64,000 nt of DNA, taken from Halobacillus locisalis. GTDB lineage: Bacteria > Bacillota > Bacilli > Bacillales > Halobacillaceae. The stretch is taken from assembly GCF_013694105.1 (NCBI RefSeq), contig NZ_JACEFG010000001.1, forward strand, positions 620,001 through 684,000, given 5' to 3'. The position numbers and the translations under genes are program-made. Shown in pieces: positions 19,001 through 28,118 of the stretch. The notes under the pieces were generated by a model. The model did not search any database and was not told the DNA's origin. It was given only the letters and a program-made list of their open reading frames with translations. Positions within the stretch are counted from its first letter, which is position 1, and each line of letters begins with the position of its first letter.

Positions 19001-19151
19001 ACAAGCCATTGACTGTTTACGGGGACTTCAAGATGGTAATCGGATGCTCGGTATTATTTCCCACGTTGCACAATTGAAAGAAGAAATCCCTGCAAAACTG
19101 CAAATTGACAGTGGTCCGGAAGGGTCTCGAGTCAGCTTTGTCTTTCAATGA
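16035..19151 (+). CDS. sbcC: Exonuclease subunit SbcC
   Basis: Rad50-like SMC ATPase partner of SbcD. 1038 residues. Walker A GPTGAGKTT lies near residue 35, followed by the Q-loop region (IPQGEFRRL). Two long Glu/Lys-rich coiled coils flank the zinc hook CPVCGSSHHPN near residue 521. The C-terminal lobe has LSGGEGFKASLSLAL and Walker B LFIDEGFGTLD. Ordinary length and order. Confidence 0.97.
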   Translation: MRALTLTMNAFGPYRDRQMIDFSLLGEESIFLITGPTGAGKTTVFDAMCFALYGRASGSDRDQDSMRSHFADENDPTFVEFHFELRGKGYRVVRMPKQLRKKERGEGFKEDPARTELFLVTDEEERLIASKIKEVNEYIEDILGLDYEQFRKMIMIPQGEFRRLISENSKEREEILQRIFKTHFYSELTDHFKKQASELESGIEQFRWRIDQEVAKIHWGIETEESLENMEPDRIVERLTTRLNDQHSFLDEQYKMIEEQTEIVEKNQEAYQTSKQIDALFQTREELEETSKQLEAKREKVEKLKETVAWAKKANEVAPYEKQWVSRSKELEQLEKAQVEKASKRKQLEERFVHIEEEYEEERGKDTVREQLKQEWERRLKEKDHLQEFLQLQRKQEEKNQEINHKENHLNQELVKHKELVEAKNALKSITKEQKGLTEKRYAYLAERDQKNTEVKNLHRLLEEWKKLSRLRQSYQTFMTQYKSLQTEEKQARKEYEQVLDNIRSHHAYGLSLKLEKDEPCPVCGSSHHPNVASKPESVPDDQRVEEMKQRLQKTSERYSRAQEQLVEVKAEGESQRQLMDALKEDAGFGEENLDEGTIRKKLEDTEQALKTSQKNVAHADAEWKRIEESERQLEQLEKQEQELSQRIETMRTTIARAKEESVRNQTQIDSFQEQKGLDTFDQAELDKAIVKAKNAYEQATKTWQTIYERYHETRDQLQQIRVSESEGEKYKRQVEQAVQKSKQEFDHTFAQSGFSSMDQYHAALLEKGEVDRKQGEIDAYMKEQAILQDRMQDVKARLEGVVRPDLEARLKEWETSKEQLNIKQQRLNEHRLAYQQNEAVQKQLNTLIREQGDLAKRYYDIAELAQLARGDNALRLSLERYVLAAFLDEILVQANLRFDQMSDHRYQLIRSDEIAKRGAQSGLDLEVLDHHTGQQRSVRTLSGGEGFKASLSLALGMADVVQSHAGGVQLDTLFIDEGFGTLDDLSLEQAIDCLRGLQDGNRMLGIISHVAQLKEEIPAKLQIDSGPEGSRVSFVFQ

Positions 19152-19277
19152 TGCGCATTTCTACAAAAATAGCTAAAACATGACGCAACTTGCTTCTGGA
19201 TTTGTCATCTTCTGCGCTTCCCCGGGAAATAGTTGGTCAATAATCAATCTACCTGCACGATTTGAGGAGGGAGACTT

Positions 19278-19958
19278 TTGAAACAATTCGAGAATGATTG
19301 GTCCTCTGTGATCGAGCCAGAATTCGAAAAAGAGTATTACCATAGATTAAGAGATTACTTGAAACAAGAATATGAGAAAGAAACGGTTTATCCCCCGATG
19401 GATGAGATCTTCTCGGCGCTCGATTCAACCTCTTTTAAGGACACGAAAGTGGTCATCATCGGCCAAGACCCTTATCATGGACCTCATCAAGCGCATGGAT
19501 TCAGTTTCAGTGTTCGCCCTGGTGTGAAAATACCACCATCCTTAAGGAATATCTATAAAGAATTAGAGACCGATTTAGGAATCGTTTCTCCTAATCACGG
19601 AAACTTACAGTCTTGGGCGAGTGAAGGTGTATTGCTGCTGAATAATGTGTTAACGGTCAGAGCGCATCAAGCCCATTCCCATAAGGGTATAGGATGGGAG
19701 CGGTTTACGGATGCGGTAATCGAATCTTTGAATCAGAGAGAGAGCCCGGTGGTGTTCTTATTATGGGGGAAACACGCACAAGAGAAAGGGAAAGGGATCG
19801 ATGAAACGAAGCATAAGATTATTGCCACGTCTCATCCAAGTCCCCTTGCTGCCCATCGCGGATTCTTAGGCAGCCGCCCATTTTCAAAGACCAATGATTT
19901 TCTCAAAGCGAACGGCGAGCGACCAATCGATTGGTCTTTACCGACAGAAGCTGAATAA
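19278..19958 (+). CDS. ung: Uracil-DNA glycosylase
   Basis: Removes uracil from DNA at the start of base excision repair. 226 residues. The catalytic water-activating loop GQDPYHG places Asp at residue 64, and the [11 protein letters not shown] loop lies near residue 186. The start is TTG 19278 behind GAGGAGGGAG (19264-19273). Confidence 0.97.
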   Translation: MKQFENDWSSVIEPEFEKEYYHRLRDYLKQEYEKETVYPPMDEIFSALDSTSFKDTKVVIIGQDPYHGPHQAHGFSFSVRPGVKIPPSLRNIYKELETDLGIVSPNHGNLQSWASEGVLLLNNVLTVRAHQAHSHKGIGWERFTDAVIESLNQRESPVVFLLWGKHAQEKGKGIDETKHKIIATSHPSPLAAHRGFLGSRPFSKTNDFLKANGERPIDWSLPTEAE

Positions 19959-20021
19959 AGCCCAAACCAGTTTAGACGAAAAGCATATGCTAAAGTATTC
20001 TAAGATTACGGAGGGGTCACT

Positions 20022-20549
20022 ATGTTCCCAATCGGTCAACCACCGTATCCTCCTTCAGGGGCCTTTCCCGGCTTTCAACAAGTTGCGCCTCAAGCGATGC
20101 GCTCCTATGCTCCGATGGCGAGTCAAGCCATGCAAGCAGGCGCACGAGGTTTCGGTGTTCCAGGATTTTCACCTTATGGGTTTGCAGGACCCGGATTCTC
20201 TCTTCCGGGACTTACGGGTGGAGCGAACGCTGGGACACAAGCGTTAGGTGCAGCAGGTACCGCGGCTAAGACAGGTGGAGTCGGGTGGCTCGGGCATATG
20301 CAGACGGCTTTAAAAGCAATGCAAAGTGCGGCGCCAATGGTTCAGCAATATGGTCCACTGATGAAAAATATTCCTGCCATGATCAATATGGTCAAGTTGA
20401 TGAATATGCCTGATGATGAGGATGAAGGATCTGAGAGTGCTACCTCTAAAGAGTCCTCATATGAATGGGAGTCGTCTACATCATCGAAAGAGAGCTCATC
20501 ATCGAGATCTTTAAATCAAGGTACATCACAGCCGAAGTTATATATCTAA
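20022..20549 (+). CDS. yqfQ: VrrA/YqfQ family protein
   Basis: A 175-residue low-complexity protein. The N-terminal half is rich in Pro, Gly, Phe and Ala. A conserved core near residues 88-125 (ALKAMQSAAPMVQQYGPLMK) matches YqfQ, then comes a Ser/Glu/Asp tail ending in PKLYI, the YqfQ C-terminus as I recall it. No signal peptide. Function unknown; in B. anthracis the vrrA homologue carries variable repeats. The Ser-rich tail here has SSKESS-like repeats that may vary between strains. Confidence 0.75.
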   Translation: MFPIGQPPYPPSGAFPGFQQVAPQAMRSYAPMASQAMQAGARGFGVPGFSPYGFAGPGFSLPGLTGGANAGTQALGAAGTAAKTGGVGWLGHMQTALKAMQSAAPMVQQYGPLMKNIPAMINMVKLMNMPDDEDEGSESATSKESSYEWESSTSSKESSSSRSLNQGTSQPKLYI

Positions 20550-20674
20550 GGCTGTGCATGTGGCTTGATTTTTTTTCTTGTATCCGAAAGAATAGGGACA
20601 AGCGTTAAAAATAAAAATTCATCATAGAGCGGAATGCTCCTTTGTGAGTTTTCTCTTAAGGGAGGAACAATAAT

Positions 20675-21634
20675 ATGAACAAACAATTACAACACGCTAC
20701 TTTTGCAGGTGGATGCTTCTGGTGTATGGTTGAGCCATTCGACGAAAGACCAGGTATAGAATCCATCGTTTCTGGTTATACAGGTGGTCACACAGAAAAC
20801 CCGACGTATATGGAAGTCATAACCGAGACGACGGGTCACAAAGAAGCTGTACAAATTACTTTTGACCCAGACATCTTCCCCTATGAACGTCTCGTGGAAT
20901 TGTTCTGGCAGCAAATCGACCCGACAGATGCAGGTGGACAATTCGCCGATCGTGGTGAATCTTATACAACGGCCATTTACTATCATAATGAACAACAGAA
21001 GCTCATTGCTGAAGAGAGTAAGAAACGCATGGAAGACTCAGGCTTGTTCAAGAATCCGATTGTGACAGAAATTCTTCCAGCTGAGACGTTTTATCCGGCA
21101 GAAGAAAAACATCAGGATTATTATAAGAAAAACAAGTTTCATTATAAGCGCTACAAAAAAGGCTCCGGAAGAGCAGGATTTATTAAAGATCACTGGAGTT
21201 ACAAGAAGAATCAGGATGAGCTCAAAAAGCAGCTCACGGATATTCAATATAAGGTTACGCAAGAAAATGGAACGGAACGTCCATTCATGAATGAGTATCA
21301 TGATCATGAAGATGAAGGAATCTATGTTGACATTGTTTCAAAGGAGCCGTTATTCAGCTCGACGGATAAATATGATGCGGGTTGTGGGTGGCCGAGTTTC
21401 ACAAAGCCGATTGAGAAACAACAAGTAGATGAGGAAATGGACACGACACATGGTATGATTCGAACCGAAGTACGAAGCAGTAAGGCAGACTCTCACTTGG
21501 GCCACGTCTTTGATGATGGACCGAAAGATCAAGGTGGTATGCGTTATTGCATTAACTCAGCTGCTCTTGAATTTGTCCCGAAAGAAGAAATGGAAGATAG
21601 AGGGTATGGTTATCTTACCTATCTATTCAAATAA
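20675..21634 (+). CDS. msrAB: Bifunctional methionine sulfoxide reductase MsrA/MsrB
   Basis: Fusion repairing both diastereomers of methionine sulfoxide. MsrA domain (about residues 7-155) has the catalytic GCFWC with Cys14. MsrB domain (about 180-319) has GCGWPSF with a potential resolving Cys and the catalytic [11 protein letters not shown]. No signal peptide, so cytosolic. It is followed by a strong terminator. A second MsrB with a membrane anchor is at 45767. Confidence 0.95.
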   Translation: MNKQLQHATFAGGCFWCMVEPFDERPGIESIVSGYTGGHTENPTYMEVITETTGHKEAVQITFDPDIFPYERLVELFWQQIDPTDAGGQFADRGESYTTAIYYHNEQQKLIAEESKKRMEDSGLFKNPIVTEILPAETFYPAEEKHQDYYKKNKFHYKRYKKGSGRAGFIKDHWSYKKNQDELKKQLTDIQYKVTQENGTERPFMNEYHDHEDEGIYVDIVSKEPLFSSTDKYDAGCGWPSFTKPIEKQQVDEEMDTTHGMIRTEVRSSKADSHLGHVFDDGPKDQGGMRYCINSAALEFVPKEEMEDRGYGYLTYLFK

Positions 21635-21645
21635 TGAACGATCTT

Positions 21646-21677
21646 TTCAGGCGCAGATGAGCGCCTGAATTTTTTTG
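21646..21677 (+). terminator. Terminator after msrAB
   Basis: A perfect 9-bp stem (21646-21654 with 21661-21669), 6-nt loop and T-run. Confidence 0.88.
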
Positions 21678-21812
21678 TTTCAAGAAAGTCGTCCATCACG
21701 TTAGGACAGTTAGATCTACTAGTTTTTAACTGAATCGGCTGTCGTGAATCTCTCTATTCCTATGTGCTTCATCGAAAGTGATATACTAAAAGCAGATGAG
21801 AGGTGAACGAAA

Positions 21813-22400
21813 GTGGGAAGAAAAAAAGCATTAACAGAACGAGATATATTTGACGTAACAGAAGAGATTTTGAAAGAGGAGGGGCTGCAAGGTGTTCATT
21901 TCAAAAAAGTTGCGGACCGGTTAGACGTTGGACGGAGCACTTTGTATGAATACTTTGAAAACAAAGATGACCTTCTTTTGGCTTACATGAAACGATTGAT
22001 GGATGATATGAATCAAAAAGTAGAGAATATACCTGCTTCATTACCTGCTAACGAAAAACTCTACAAGCTCTTGCTCATTTTGCTTGAACATACCCAGCTG
22101 CATCAAATCGATCGAATGATCAGAGATTTGCAATCGAGTGATAAACATGCTGCTATGTTCTATAAAGAAGAGTTGGATGTGGATTTAATGCGGACCTATA
22201 ATCTCATGAAGCGATGGATCGAAGCGGCCAAGGAGCAAGGGGCATGGAAACAGTCCATTGATTCAGGGCTCCTCGGCGATATCATTTTCCATTCGATTCT
22301 GTTTCCGAACCGTGAGAAGATGGGGGTGGAATCGATGGCACGCCAATTATTTGAAATCATCGAAAATGGTATGACGAATCACGATTCTTCTCCGTCCTAA
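21813..22400 (+). CDS. TetR family transcriptional regulator
   Basis: A 195-residue regulator. The N-terminal helix-turn-helix covers about residues 8-50, with the typical GRSTLYEYFENKDDLL segment; the C-terminal ligand domain is variable. Start GTG 21813 with AGAGGTGA (21799-21806). The AbrB-type membrane protein gene starts 31 nt downstream, so the regulator may control its own operon. Confidence 0.88.
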   Translation: MGRKKALTERDIFDVTEEILKEEGLQGVHFKKVADRLDVGRSTLYEYFENKDDLLLAYMKRLMDDMNQKVENIPASLPANEKLYKLLLILLEHTQLHQIDRMIRDLQSSDKHAAMFYKEELDVDLMRTYNLMKRWIEAAKEQGAWKQSIDSGLLGDIIFHSILFPNREKMGVESMARQLFEIIENGMTNHDSSPS

Positions 22401-22431
22401 TGAAACGAGATTTATAGAGAGGAGTGAAGTC

Positions 22432-23454
22432 TTGCTGTCCTATGTATGGTCGTATGGCATTGCATTGCTTTCAGGTTGGGCATTTTCGCTTATTCATATA
22501 CCGCTTGCCTGGATTCTAGGTCCCGTAACGGGGTTGTTTTTGTACAAGGCCCTGCTGAGAGGCAGAACAAGTCAATCGTATCAGGCAAGGAACGTCGCTT
22601 TCTTGTTGCTCGGCGTTCAAATCGGCCTGACCTTCACGGTTGAGACGTTCTCTCTTGTCGGTCCTTACTTTATTCCATACACAGGCTTAAGCATGGTCAT
22701 GATCATAGTCAGTCTAGGCCTTGCCTATGGCATTGCTAGGCATACTTCAATTGACGAGACGACAAGCCTGATTGGTGCCGCACCTGGAGGATTATCTGCG
22801 ATGATTGCCGTTAGTGAATCCCTGAAAGCCAATACGGTTCTTGTGACAATCTTTCACACGATTCGTCTACTAGCGGTTTTGTTTATAGTCCCCTTCATCG
22901 TCAGCAGATGGTTCTCGGTGCCCGCTCAGACCTACGTGGATGAAGCATCTGTGAATGGACCTGTGTGGACACTGTTCCTATACGTGGTCCTGTTTTGGAT
23001 TTCATACCGACTAAGAAATGTAGTCCCAGCTGCGCTCGTGATTTTGCCTATGCTCATTATTGGAGGTTTGCAGGCGAATGGCGTCGCAATATTTGAATTA
23101 CCAGCATTGTTCTTTATCGCCTCGCAAGTCGTGATTGGAGTCCATCTAGGTCACTCGGTGTCGATAAGCGATTTGAAAAAAGCGGGGAAGTTTTGTGGCT
23201 ATTATTTCTTGCTCGCTGTCATCATCATTTCTGTCGGAATCGTTTCAGGTATGGCTCTCAGTCATTGGACTGGAATGGATCGAGTAACCGCTATGTTAGC
23301 TCTTGCACCAGGAGGACTCATAGAAATGGCGATCACGGCTCAAGAGACGGGAGGTCAACCATCTGTCGTCAGTTCCTTGCAGACCATTCGTCTGTTAACG
23401 ATTGTTTTGTTACTGCCCCTGTTATTCAAATGGGGACTACCGAAACTCCGTTGA
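22432..23454 (+). CDS. AbrB-type membrane protein (COG3180)
   Basis: A 340-residue polytopic membrane protein with nine or ten hydrophobic segments and an internal duplication: APGGLSAMIAVSE in the first half and APGGLIEMAITAQE in the second. This repeat defines the AbrB/"ammonia monooxygenase-like" membrane family, which is probably transport-related; its substrate is unknown. It is unrelated to the DNA-binding protein AbrB. Start TTG 22432 follows GAGAGGAG (22417-22424). Confidence 0.82.
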   Translation: MLSYVWSYGIALLSGWAFSLIHIPLAWILGPVTGLFLYKALLRGRTSQSYQARNVAFLLLGVQIGLTFTVETFSLVGPYFIPYTGLSMVMIIVSLGLAYGIARHTSIDETTSLIGAAPGGLSAMIAVSESLKANTVLVTIFHTIRLLAVLFIVPFIVSRWFSVPAQTYVDEASVNGPVWTLFLYVVLFWISYRLRNVVPAALVILPMLIIGGLQANGVAIFELPALFFIASQVVIGVHLGHSVSISDLKKAGKFCGYYFLLAVIIISVGIVSGMALSHWTGMDRVTAMLALAPGGLIEMAITAQETGGQPSVVSSLQTIRLLTIVLLLPLLFKWGLPKLR

Positions 23455-23539
23455 GTCGTTTCTTTGACAATATCTCGAATTAAAGATAAAGTGTAAAGTA
23501 GAAGGAATGATCATTTGTAAATAAAGGAGGATCAGAATA

Positions 23540-24151
23540 ATGAAACTGAAACATATATTTAAACAAGGGTCATCAGACGATTCGCGTGTGTTGTTACTAT
23601 TACACGGAACGGGAGGAACGGAGCAAGATTTGCTTCCTCTAGCAGAATTGATTGATCCTGACGCAGCGATTCTATCGGTACGTGGGAATGTGTCGGAAAA
23701 TGGCATGCCGAGATTCTTCAAGCGACTCAGAGAAGGTGTGTTTGATGAAGAAGATCTCATTGAACGCACCGATGAATTGAACGTTTTTCTTGAAGAAGCA
23801 GCAGCTGAGTACGGATTCAATCGGAATCGTGTGGTTGCGGTAGGTTATTCAAACGGTGCGAACATTGCGGGTAGTTTGCTTTTCCATTATAAGAATAGTT
23901 TAGAAGCCGCTTTACTGTTCCATCCGATGGTTCCAAGAAGAGGCATCCAGCTACCTGACCAATCAGGTATCCCCGTATTCATCGGAGCGGGGGAGAATGA
24001 CCCGATTTGTCCAGCCCAAGAAACCGTTGATTTGAAAGAGCTTCTTGAACAATCAGGAGCAAACGTCACGGATCATTGGGAGCAGATGGGTCACCGTCTA
24101 ACTGAATCGGAAGTTAAAGCCGGTGCTGCATGGTACGCATCAAACGTATAA
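23540..24151 (+). CDS. mhqD: Alpha/beta hydrolase, MhqD-like
   Basis: A 203-residue serine hydrolase of the phospholipase/carboxylesterase group. The oxyanion region LLLHGTGGTEQD lies near residues 22-33, the nucleophile elbow GYSNGAN near 98, Asp in GAGENDPIC near 152 and His in MGHRLT near 180. It resembles B. subtilis MhqD, part of the quinone/catechol stress response, over its whole length; this comparison is from memory. AAAGGAGG (23522-23529) fixes the start. Confidence 0.82.
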   Translation: MKLKHIFKQGSSDDSRVLLLLHGTGGTEQDLLPLAELIDPDAAILSVRGNVSENGMPRFFKRLREGVFDEEDLIERTDELNVFLEEAAAEYGFNRNRVVAVGYSNGANIAGSLLFHYKNSLEAALLFHPMVPRRGIQLPDQSGIPVFIGAGENDPICPAQETVDLKELLEQSGANVTDHWEQMGHRLTESEVKAGAAWYASNV

Positions 24152-24158
24152 GTTATCA

Positions 24159-24187
24159 TTGAGACCTTTTCCTCTTTTCTGTATGAT
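24159..24187 (+). promoter_or_regulatory. Sigma-A-type promoter
   Basis: The -35 TTGAGA (24159-24164) and -10 TATGAT (24182-24187) are 17 nt apart, upstream of the small gene at 24218. Confidence 0.65.
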
Positions 24188-24217
24188 AGAAGGACGTAGT
24201 TACAAGGAGGAGAAGAT

Positions 24218-24421
24218 ATGATTCATAAACAATGGGAAAACAATCCCACAATCAAACAAATCGAATGTGTGCATAACGATGCTAAGAAATTCGTCGTTGA
24301 TTCTGTGCTGACTAAAGGCAAAGTCTACGATGTGAAAAATGAAAGCGAAGAATTTTATTTCGTCATTGACAATACGGGTCGCATGGGCGGATTCTACAAA
24401 GAATATTTCAAAGAATTGTAA
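24218..24421 (+). CDS. Small conserved protein (DUF6501-like)
   Basis: A 67-residue cytoplasmic protein with alternating beta-strand-like segments (KKFVVDSVLTKGKVYDV, EEFYFVIDNTGRMGGFY). It resembles DUF6501 proteins of Bacillaceae; the family name is recalled, not searched. It has its own promoter, AAGGAGG (24204-24210) and a terminator, so it is an independent gene. Confidence 0.8.
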   Translation: MIHKQWENNPTIKQIECVHNDAKKFVVDSVLTKGKVYDVKNESEEFYFVIDNTGRMGGFYKEYFKEL

Positions 24422-24452
24422 CAGAGAGGTCTATGGCCTCTCTGTTTTTTTT
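24421..24452 (+). terminator. Terminator after the DUF6501-like gene
   Basis: A perfect 9-bp stem (24421-24429 with 24437-24445) then T8. Confidence 0.88.
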
Positions 24453-24493
24453 GGTTTATAGATGGTGCCATTCGGGGAAGGGAAGGAGAGACA

Positions 24494-26110
24494 ATGGTAG
24501 AAGGAGTGACTCAGTTGATTATAAATAATGTAAGGTTATATCAGCCGGAATGGCCAGAACAGAAAAAAGGTTTGCGTGCAATCGAAATAGAGGGGGATAC
24601 AATTACAAAAGTCCATGACAGTCCCTACATAGAAGAAGGTGATATGGTAGACGGGAATGGGCGTGTCTTAGCGCCTTCTTTTAATGATAGCCATATGCAT
24701 TTGCTGCGTTATGGTCTGTTGAAAAAAGAACTGGACTTCACAGAAGTGACTAGCTGGAAAGAAATGAAGCAGCTGGTTGAGGACCACTACGATAAGTTGC
24801 AAGAGTATGATTGGATTTTCGGTAAAGGATTCAATGATGACAAGTTCACCGATATCGATCATTTATTGACGGCAAAAGACCTTAGTGAGATCCAAGTCAA
24901 TGCATACATTTTTTTCATGCATCAAGACGGCCATGAATGTGTCATCAGTGAACAAGCGATGGAACTGCTGAAGAAAGAGGAAGCCTTCGAGAAGGAACCA
25001 GAAGAATTCAAAGAGAAAGACGAGCATGGAAACTGGACAGGGAGATTCAAAGATACAGCTGTCCATTATATCAAACACCACTTTTTTGGGAGGTCCGTAG
25101 AAGATGCGAAGTTGGCCATCGAATCCGCCACGCCTCATTTGAGTGAGCACGGGATTACATCACTTCACACAGATGATATCAACTTCATCGGTTCATACCC
25201 AAAGTTATGGCAAGCATATACCGAGCTTGAGCAAGAAGGGAAATTGCCTGTTGATGTGCATCTACATCACTATATCTTCAATATAAACGATTTACACGAT
25301 TACTTAGAGCGAAGCACGAAGCGGACTGGTGATGGGACGGAACAAGTGAAAGTGGGAGCAATTAAGATCTTCCTTGATGGCACCCAACGGTTATTCACGG
25401 CAGCGATGAGAAATCCGTATCCAGACGCTCCCTCTACAGAGGGTACGCTGATTTATGAACAAGATCAGTTGAATGAGATGGTAAAAGTAGCCTCAGAAAA
25501 CGGTATGCAAGTTGCGATGCACGCGATTGGTGATAAAGCAATCGAGCAAGCGATCGAGGCGTTAGAGCAGCAAGAAGCGCATACCACACAGTTGCGTCAT
25601 CGAATTATCCATGCCCAAACACTTGCTCCCGATTTAATCGATCGGTTAAGAAAGGTAAAGCCATATATCGAAACACAGCCTTCTTTCTTACTTGAAGAGT
25701 GGGATAAAAAAGGCAAGTGGACGCCGAAAGAACTTTTACCTTACTGTGATGCTTTTCAAAGCCTGATCAGTGAACATATCCCCGTTACACTCAGTTCCGA
25801 TTTACCGATCGGATCAATCAATCCATTTGTAACGATGCATGCGGCTGTTAACCGTACCGATTTGACTGGGAAACCAGAAGGTGGTTGGATGCCTCAAGAA
25901 AAGATTTCTTTGGAAAGTGCCTACCAAGGATTCACGTTAATTCCGGCTGAACTTGAATACATGGAAGCAAAAAAGGGTAGAATAGAAGCTGGTTATCAAG
26001 CTGACTTCGTGTGGTTGGACCAACACCCACTTGAAGTCGAATCGGAAAATCTTCATCAGATCCAAGTATTGGAAACCTGGCATAGAGGAAAACAAGTGTA
26101 TAAAAAGTGA
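24494..26110 (+). CDS. Amidohydrolase (YtcJ-like, amidohydrolase 3 family)
   Basis: A 538-residue metal-dependent hydrolase. The N-terminal beta domain is followed by the metal motif NDSHMHL near residue 60. Further motifs are a mid-protein IKIFLDGTQ, HAIGDKAI near 345, HRIIHAQ near 370 and SSDLPIGSINPF near 435, all typical of YtcJ-type enzymes. The substrate is unknown. The start ATG 24494 has GGAAGGAGAG just upstream. Monocistronic by context. Confidence 0.87.
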   Translation: MVEGVTQLIINNVRLYQPEWPEQKKGLRAIEIEGDTITKVHDSPYIEEGDMVDGNGRVLAPSFNDSHMHLLRYGLLKKELDFTEVTSWKEMKQLVEDHYDKLQEYDWIFGKGFNDDKFTDIDHLLTAKDLSEIQVNAYIFFMHQDGHECVISEQAMELLKKEEAFEKEPEEFKEKDEHGNWTGRFKDTAVHYIKHHFFGRSVEDAKLAIESATPHLSEHGITSLHTDDINFIGSYPKLWQAYTELEQEGKLPVDVHLHHYIFNINDLHDYLERSTKRTGDGTEQVKVGAIKIFLDGTQRLFTAAMRNPYPDAPSTEGTLIYEQDQLNEMVKVASENGMQVAMHAIGDKAIEQAIEALEQQEAHTTQLRHRIIHAQTLAPDLIDRLRKVKPYIETQPSFLLEEWDKKGKWTPKELLPYCDAFQSLISEHIPVTLSSDLPIGSINPFVTMHAAVNRTDLTGKPEGGWMPQEKISLESAYQGFTLIPAELEYMEAKKGRIEAGYQADFVWLDQHPLEVESENLHQIQVLETWHRGKQVYKK

Positions 26111-26129
26111 CATTTTTCCCTTGCCTTCC

Positions 26130-26158
26130 TTGTCAACACTTGTTCCATAAGCGATAAT
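26130..26158 (+). promoter_or_regulatory. Sigma-A-type promoter
   Basis: The -35 TTGTCA (26130-26135) and -10 GATAAT (26153-26158) are 17 nt apart, upstream of the histidine phosphatase gene. Confidence 0.6.
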
Positions 26159-26193
26159 AAGGATAAGATGAAGGAAAGGGGAGGATAGATTGT

Positions 26194-26742
26194 ATGAATA
26201 AACTAATTTTAGTGCGCCACAGCGAAACAGAGGGACAGCATGAAGATTCCCCATTAACAAAGCAAGGGGTGAGACAATCACAAGTGCTTGCTCAATTCCT
26301 TGATCGGTCCGGTTATGAAGTTACCAAAATCATTTCGAGTCCTTTTTTAAGGGCAATTGAAACGATTAAGCCTTTTGCACATAAAAAAGGATTGAACATC
26401 CAAACCGATGATCGGTTGGAAGAGAGGATTCTTAGTCATGAGCCGTTAGATGACTGGGAAGAGGTTCTTCATGACACCTTCCAGGATCATGATCTGAAAA
26501 TGAATGGTGGCGAATCTAGCAAAGAAGCGAAGCAGCGCGTGCTTTCCCTCATCGAAGAATTAGAAGACCAAGAGTCAGGCAATGTCCTCCTCGTCACGCA
26601 CGGAAACCTCCTCGCTCTATTGTTACAGAAATATAACCATGAGATCGGATTCTATCATTGGAAGCGTCTGTCTCGTCCAGATGTCTTCGTTGTGCAGAAG
26701 TATGCCGGCGAATACACAGTCGAACGTGTTTGGGATCAATAA
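26194..26742 (+). CDS. Histidine phosphatase family protein
   Basis: A 182-residue enzyme of the phosphoglycerate mutase/phosphatase superfamily. The phosphorylated His is in LVRHSET at residues 7-13 and the second His in LVTHGNLLAL near 130. The usual RHG motif reads RHS here, as in several small bacterial phosphatases. The substrate is unknown. It has its own promoter. Confidence 0.87.
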   Translation: MNKLILVRHSETEGQHEDSPLTKQGVRQSQVLAQFLDRSGYEVTKIISSPFLRAIETIKPFAHKKGLNIQTDDRLEERILSHEPLDDWEEVLHDTFQDHDLKMNGGESSKEAKQRVLSLIEELEDQESGNVLLVTHGNLLALLLQKYNHEIGFYHWKRLSRPDVFVVQKYAGEYTVERVWDQ

Positions 26743-26895
26743 TCTTTTTGTTGTGATACTTTAACAGGGATTGTTGTGGAAGAATTGCGATTTTTTTCTA
26801 TAATGGTTATGATATATTGTGGTGTTTATCTAAGCCATTTCAGGTGAATATAATAATATAAGCACTTTAAATGATGTAAAAGGAGGAGAAATACA

Positions 26896-27135
26896 GTGGC
26901 ATTTGTAATTACATCTCCATGTAAAGATGAGAAAGCGGCAGAATGCATGGACGTATGTCCGGTAGATTGTATTGAAGAAGGAAAAGATATGTTTTATATC
27001 GATCCAGCGATTTGCATCGACTGTGGGGCTTGCGAAGCCGTTTGTCCAGTCGAAGCTATCTATATTGAAGATGAGGTTCCAGAAGAGGAAAAGCAATACA
27101 TCGAAATCAACCGTAAGTTCTTTGAAGAACAATAA
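26896..27135 (+). CDS. Ferredoxin (3Fe-4S/4Fe-4S type)
   Basis: A 79-residue electron carrier. Cysteine spacing C-x7-C-x3-CP in the N-terminal half is that of seven-iron ferredoxins, and CIDCGACEAVCP is a classical 4Fe-4S motif. The acidic C-terminus is typical of Bacillus ferredoxins. Start GTG 26896 is fixed by AAAGGAGGAG (26879-26888). The redox partner is not evident from neighbours. Confidence 0.93.
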   Translation: MAFVITSPCKDEKAAECMDVCPVDCIEEGKDMFYIDPAICIDCGACEAVCPVEAIYIEDEVPEEEKQYIEINRKFFEEQ

Positions 27136-27142
27136 ACATACC

Positions 27143-27177
27143 AAAACCGTCTCGTATAATTGCGAGACGGTTTTTTT
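27143..27177 (+). terminator. Terminator after ferredoxin
   Basis: A 12-bp stem (27143-27154 with 27163-27174) with an 8-nt loop and T-run. Confidence 0.88.
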
Positions 27178-27313
27178 AATTTTGACTTCCGTATTGCACG
27201 GGTGCTTAAGGTGGATTCTAACCTTATGGAATGCTCTTCAGTGGTGATCATATGCTTAGTTTCGCTTCATAACGGGTAGGTATATAAAGAAATCTGAATT
27301 TGGAGGGAAATTG

Positions 27314-28054
27314 ATGTCTAAACTAACAAACAAAGCAGCGATCATAACCGGAGCGAGTAGCGGAATCGGTAAAGCCATCGCCCATCACTTGGCGAAAGAG
27401 GGGGCGAATGTCGTGTTAGCGGCTCGTCGCTCGGAGCGATTACAAGAACTCGCAGAAGAAATCCAAAAAGAGCACGGGACAGAAGCGAAAGTGGTCGAGA
27501 CGGATGTGACGAAGAAAGCAGATGTTGAAAATCTAGTGAAACAAACGAAAGAATCTTTCGGAAGTGTGGATGTATTCGTGAACAACGCCGGCGTTATGCT
27601 TCTTTCATTTTTGAAAAACGATCATGTTGATGAGTGGGAGCAAATGGTCGATGTAAACATAAAAGGGGTACTATACGGTATTCATGCTGCATTACCTGAC
27701 ATGCTTGAACAAGGTTCGGGGCATATGATTAACGTGTCATCTGTAGCCGGTCATGAAGTCTTCCCATCAAGTACCGTGTACAGTGCGACTAAATATGCAG
27801 TCAAAGCGCTATCCATGGGCTTAGAGAAAGAGTTGGCCCGCTCGAATGTGAGAGTGACGAACATTTCACCTGGTGCAGTGGATACAGAGTTAACGGAACA
27901 CATCACCGATGGAGATGTGTTGGAGATGTTCAAGGATCGCAGTATGCAACCTCTCGAAGCGGAGGATATCGCCTCAGCTGTGACGTATGCAGTAACACAA
28001 CCATCGAATGTAAACGTAAATGAAATCATTGTACGTCCTCTTCATCAATCATAA
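27314..28054 (+). CDS. SDR family oxidoreductase (YdfG-like)
   Basis: A 246-residue classical short-chain dehydrogenase: TGASSGIG near residue 12, an Arg-Arg pair after beta-2 (LAARRSERL) that favours NADPH, NNAG near 89, and catalytic Ser with YSATK near 155. It resembles 3-hydroxy acid dehydrogenases of the YdfG type. ATG 27314 is preferred to TTG 27311 because TTGGAGGG ends at 27307. Confidence 0.87.
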   Translation: MSKLTNKAAIITGASSGIGKAIAHHLAKEGANVVLAARRSERLQELAEEIQKEHGTEAKVVETDVTKKADVENLVKQTKESFGSVDVFVNNAGVMLLSFLKNDHVDEWEQMVDVNIKGVLYGIHAALPDMLEQGSGHMINVSSVAGHEVFPSSTVYSATKYAVKALSMGLEKELARSNVRVTNISPGAVDTELTEHITDGDVLEMFKDRSMQPLEAEDIASAVTYAVTQPSNVNVNEIIVRPLHQS

Positions 28055-28060
28055 CCAATA

Positions 28061-28090
28061 AAAAAGACCGCAGGACATGTCCTGCGGTCT
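28061..28090 (-). terminator. Terminator of acylphosphatase gene (perfect palindrome)
   Basis: The 26 bases 28065-28090 form a perfect palindrome with ten paired bases per arm around ACATGT. The A-run on the left gives a U-run on the minus strand. It serves the minus gene best and may also stop the convergent SDR gene. Confidence 0.8.
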
Positions 28091-28118
28091 GCTTCATCAT
28101 AAAGAGCAATAAAAGATT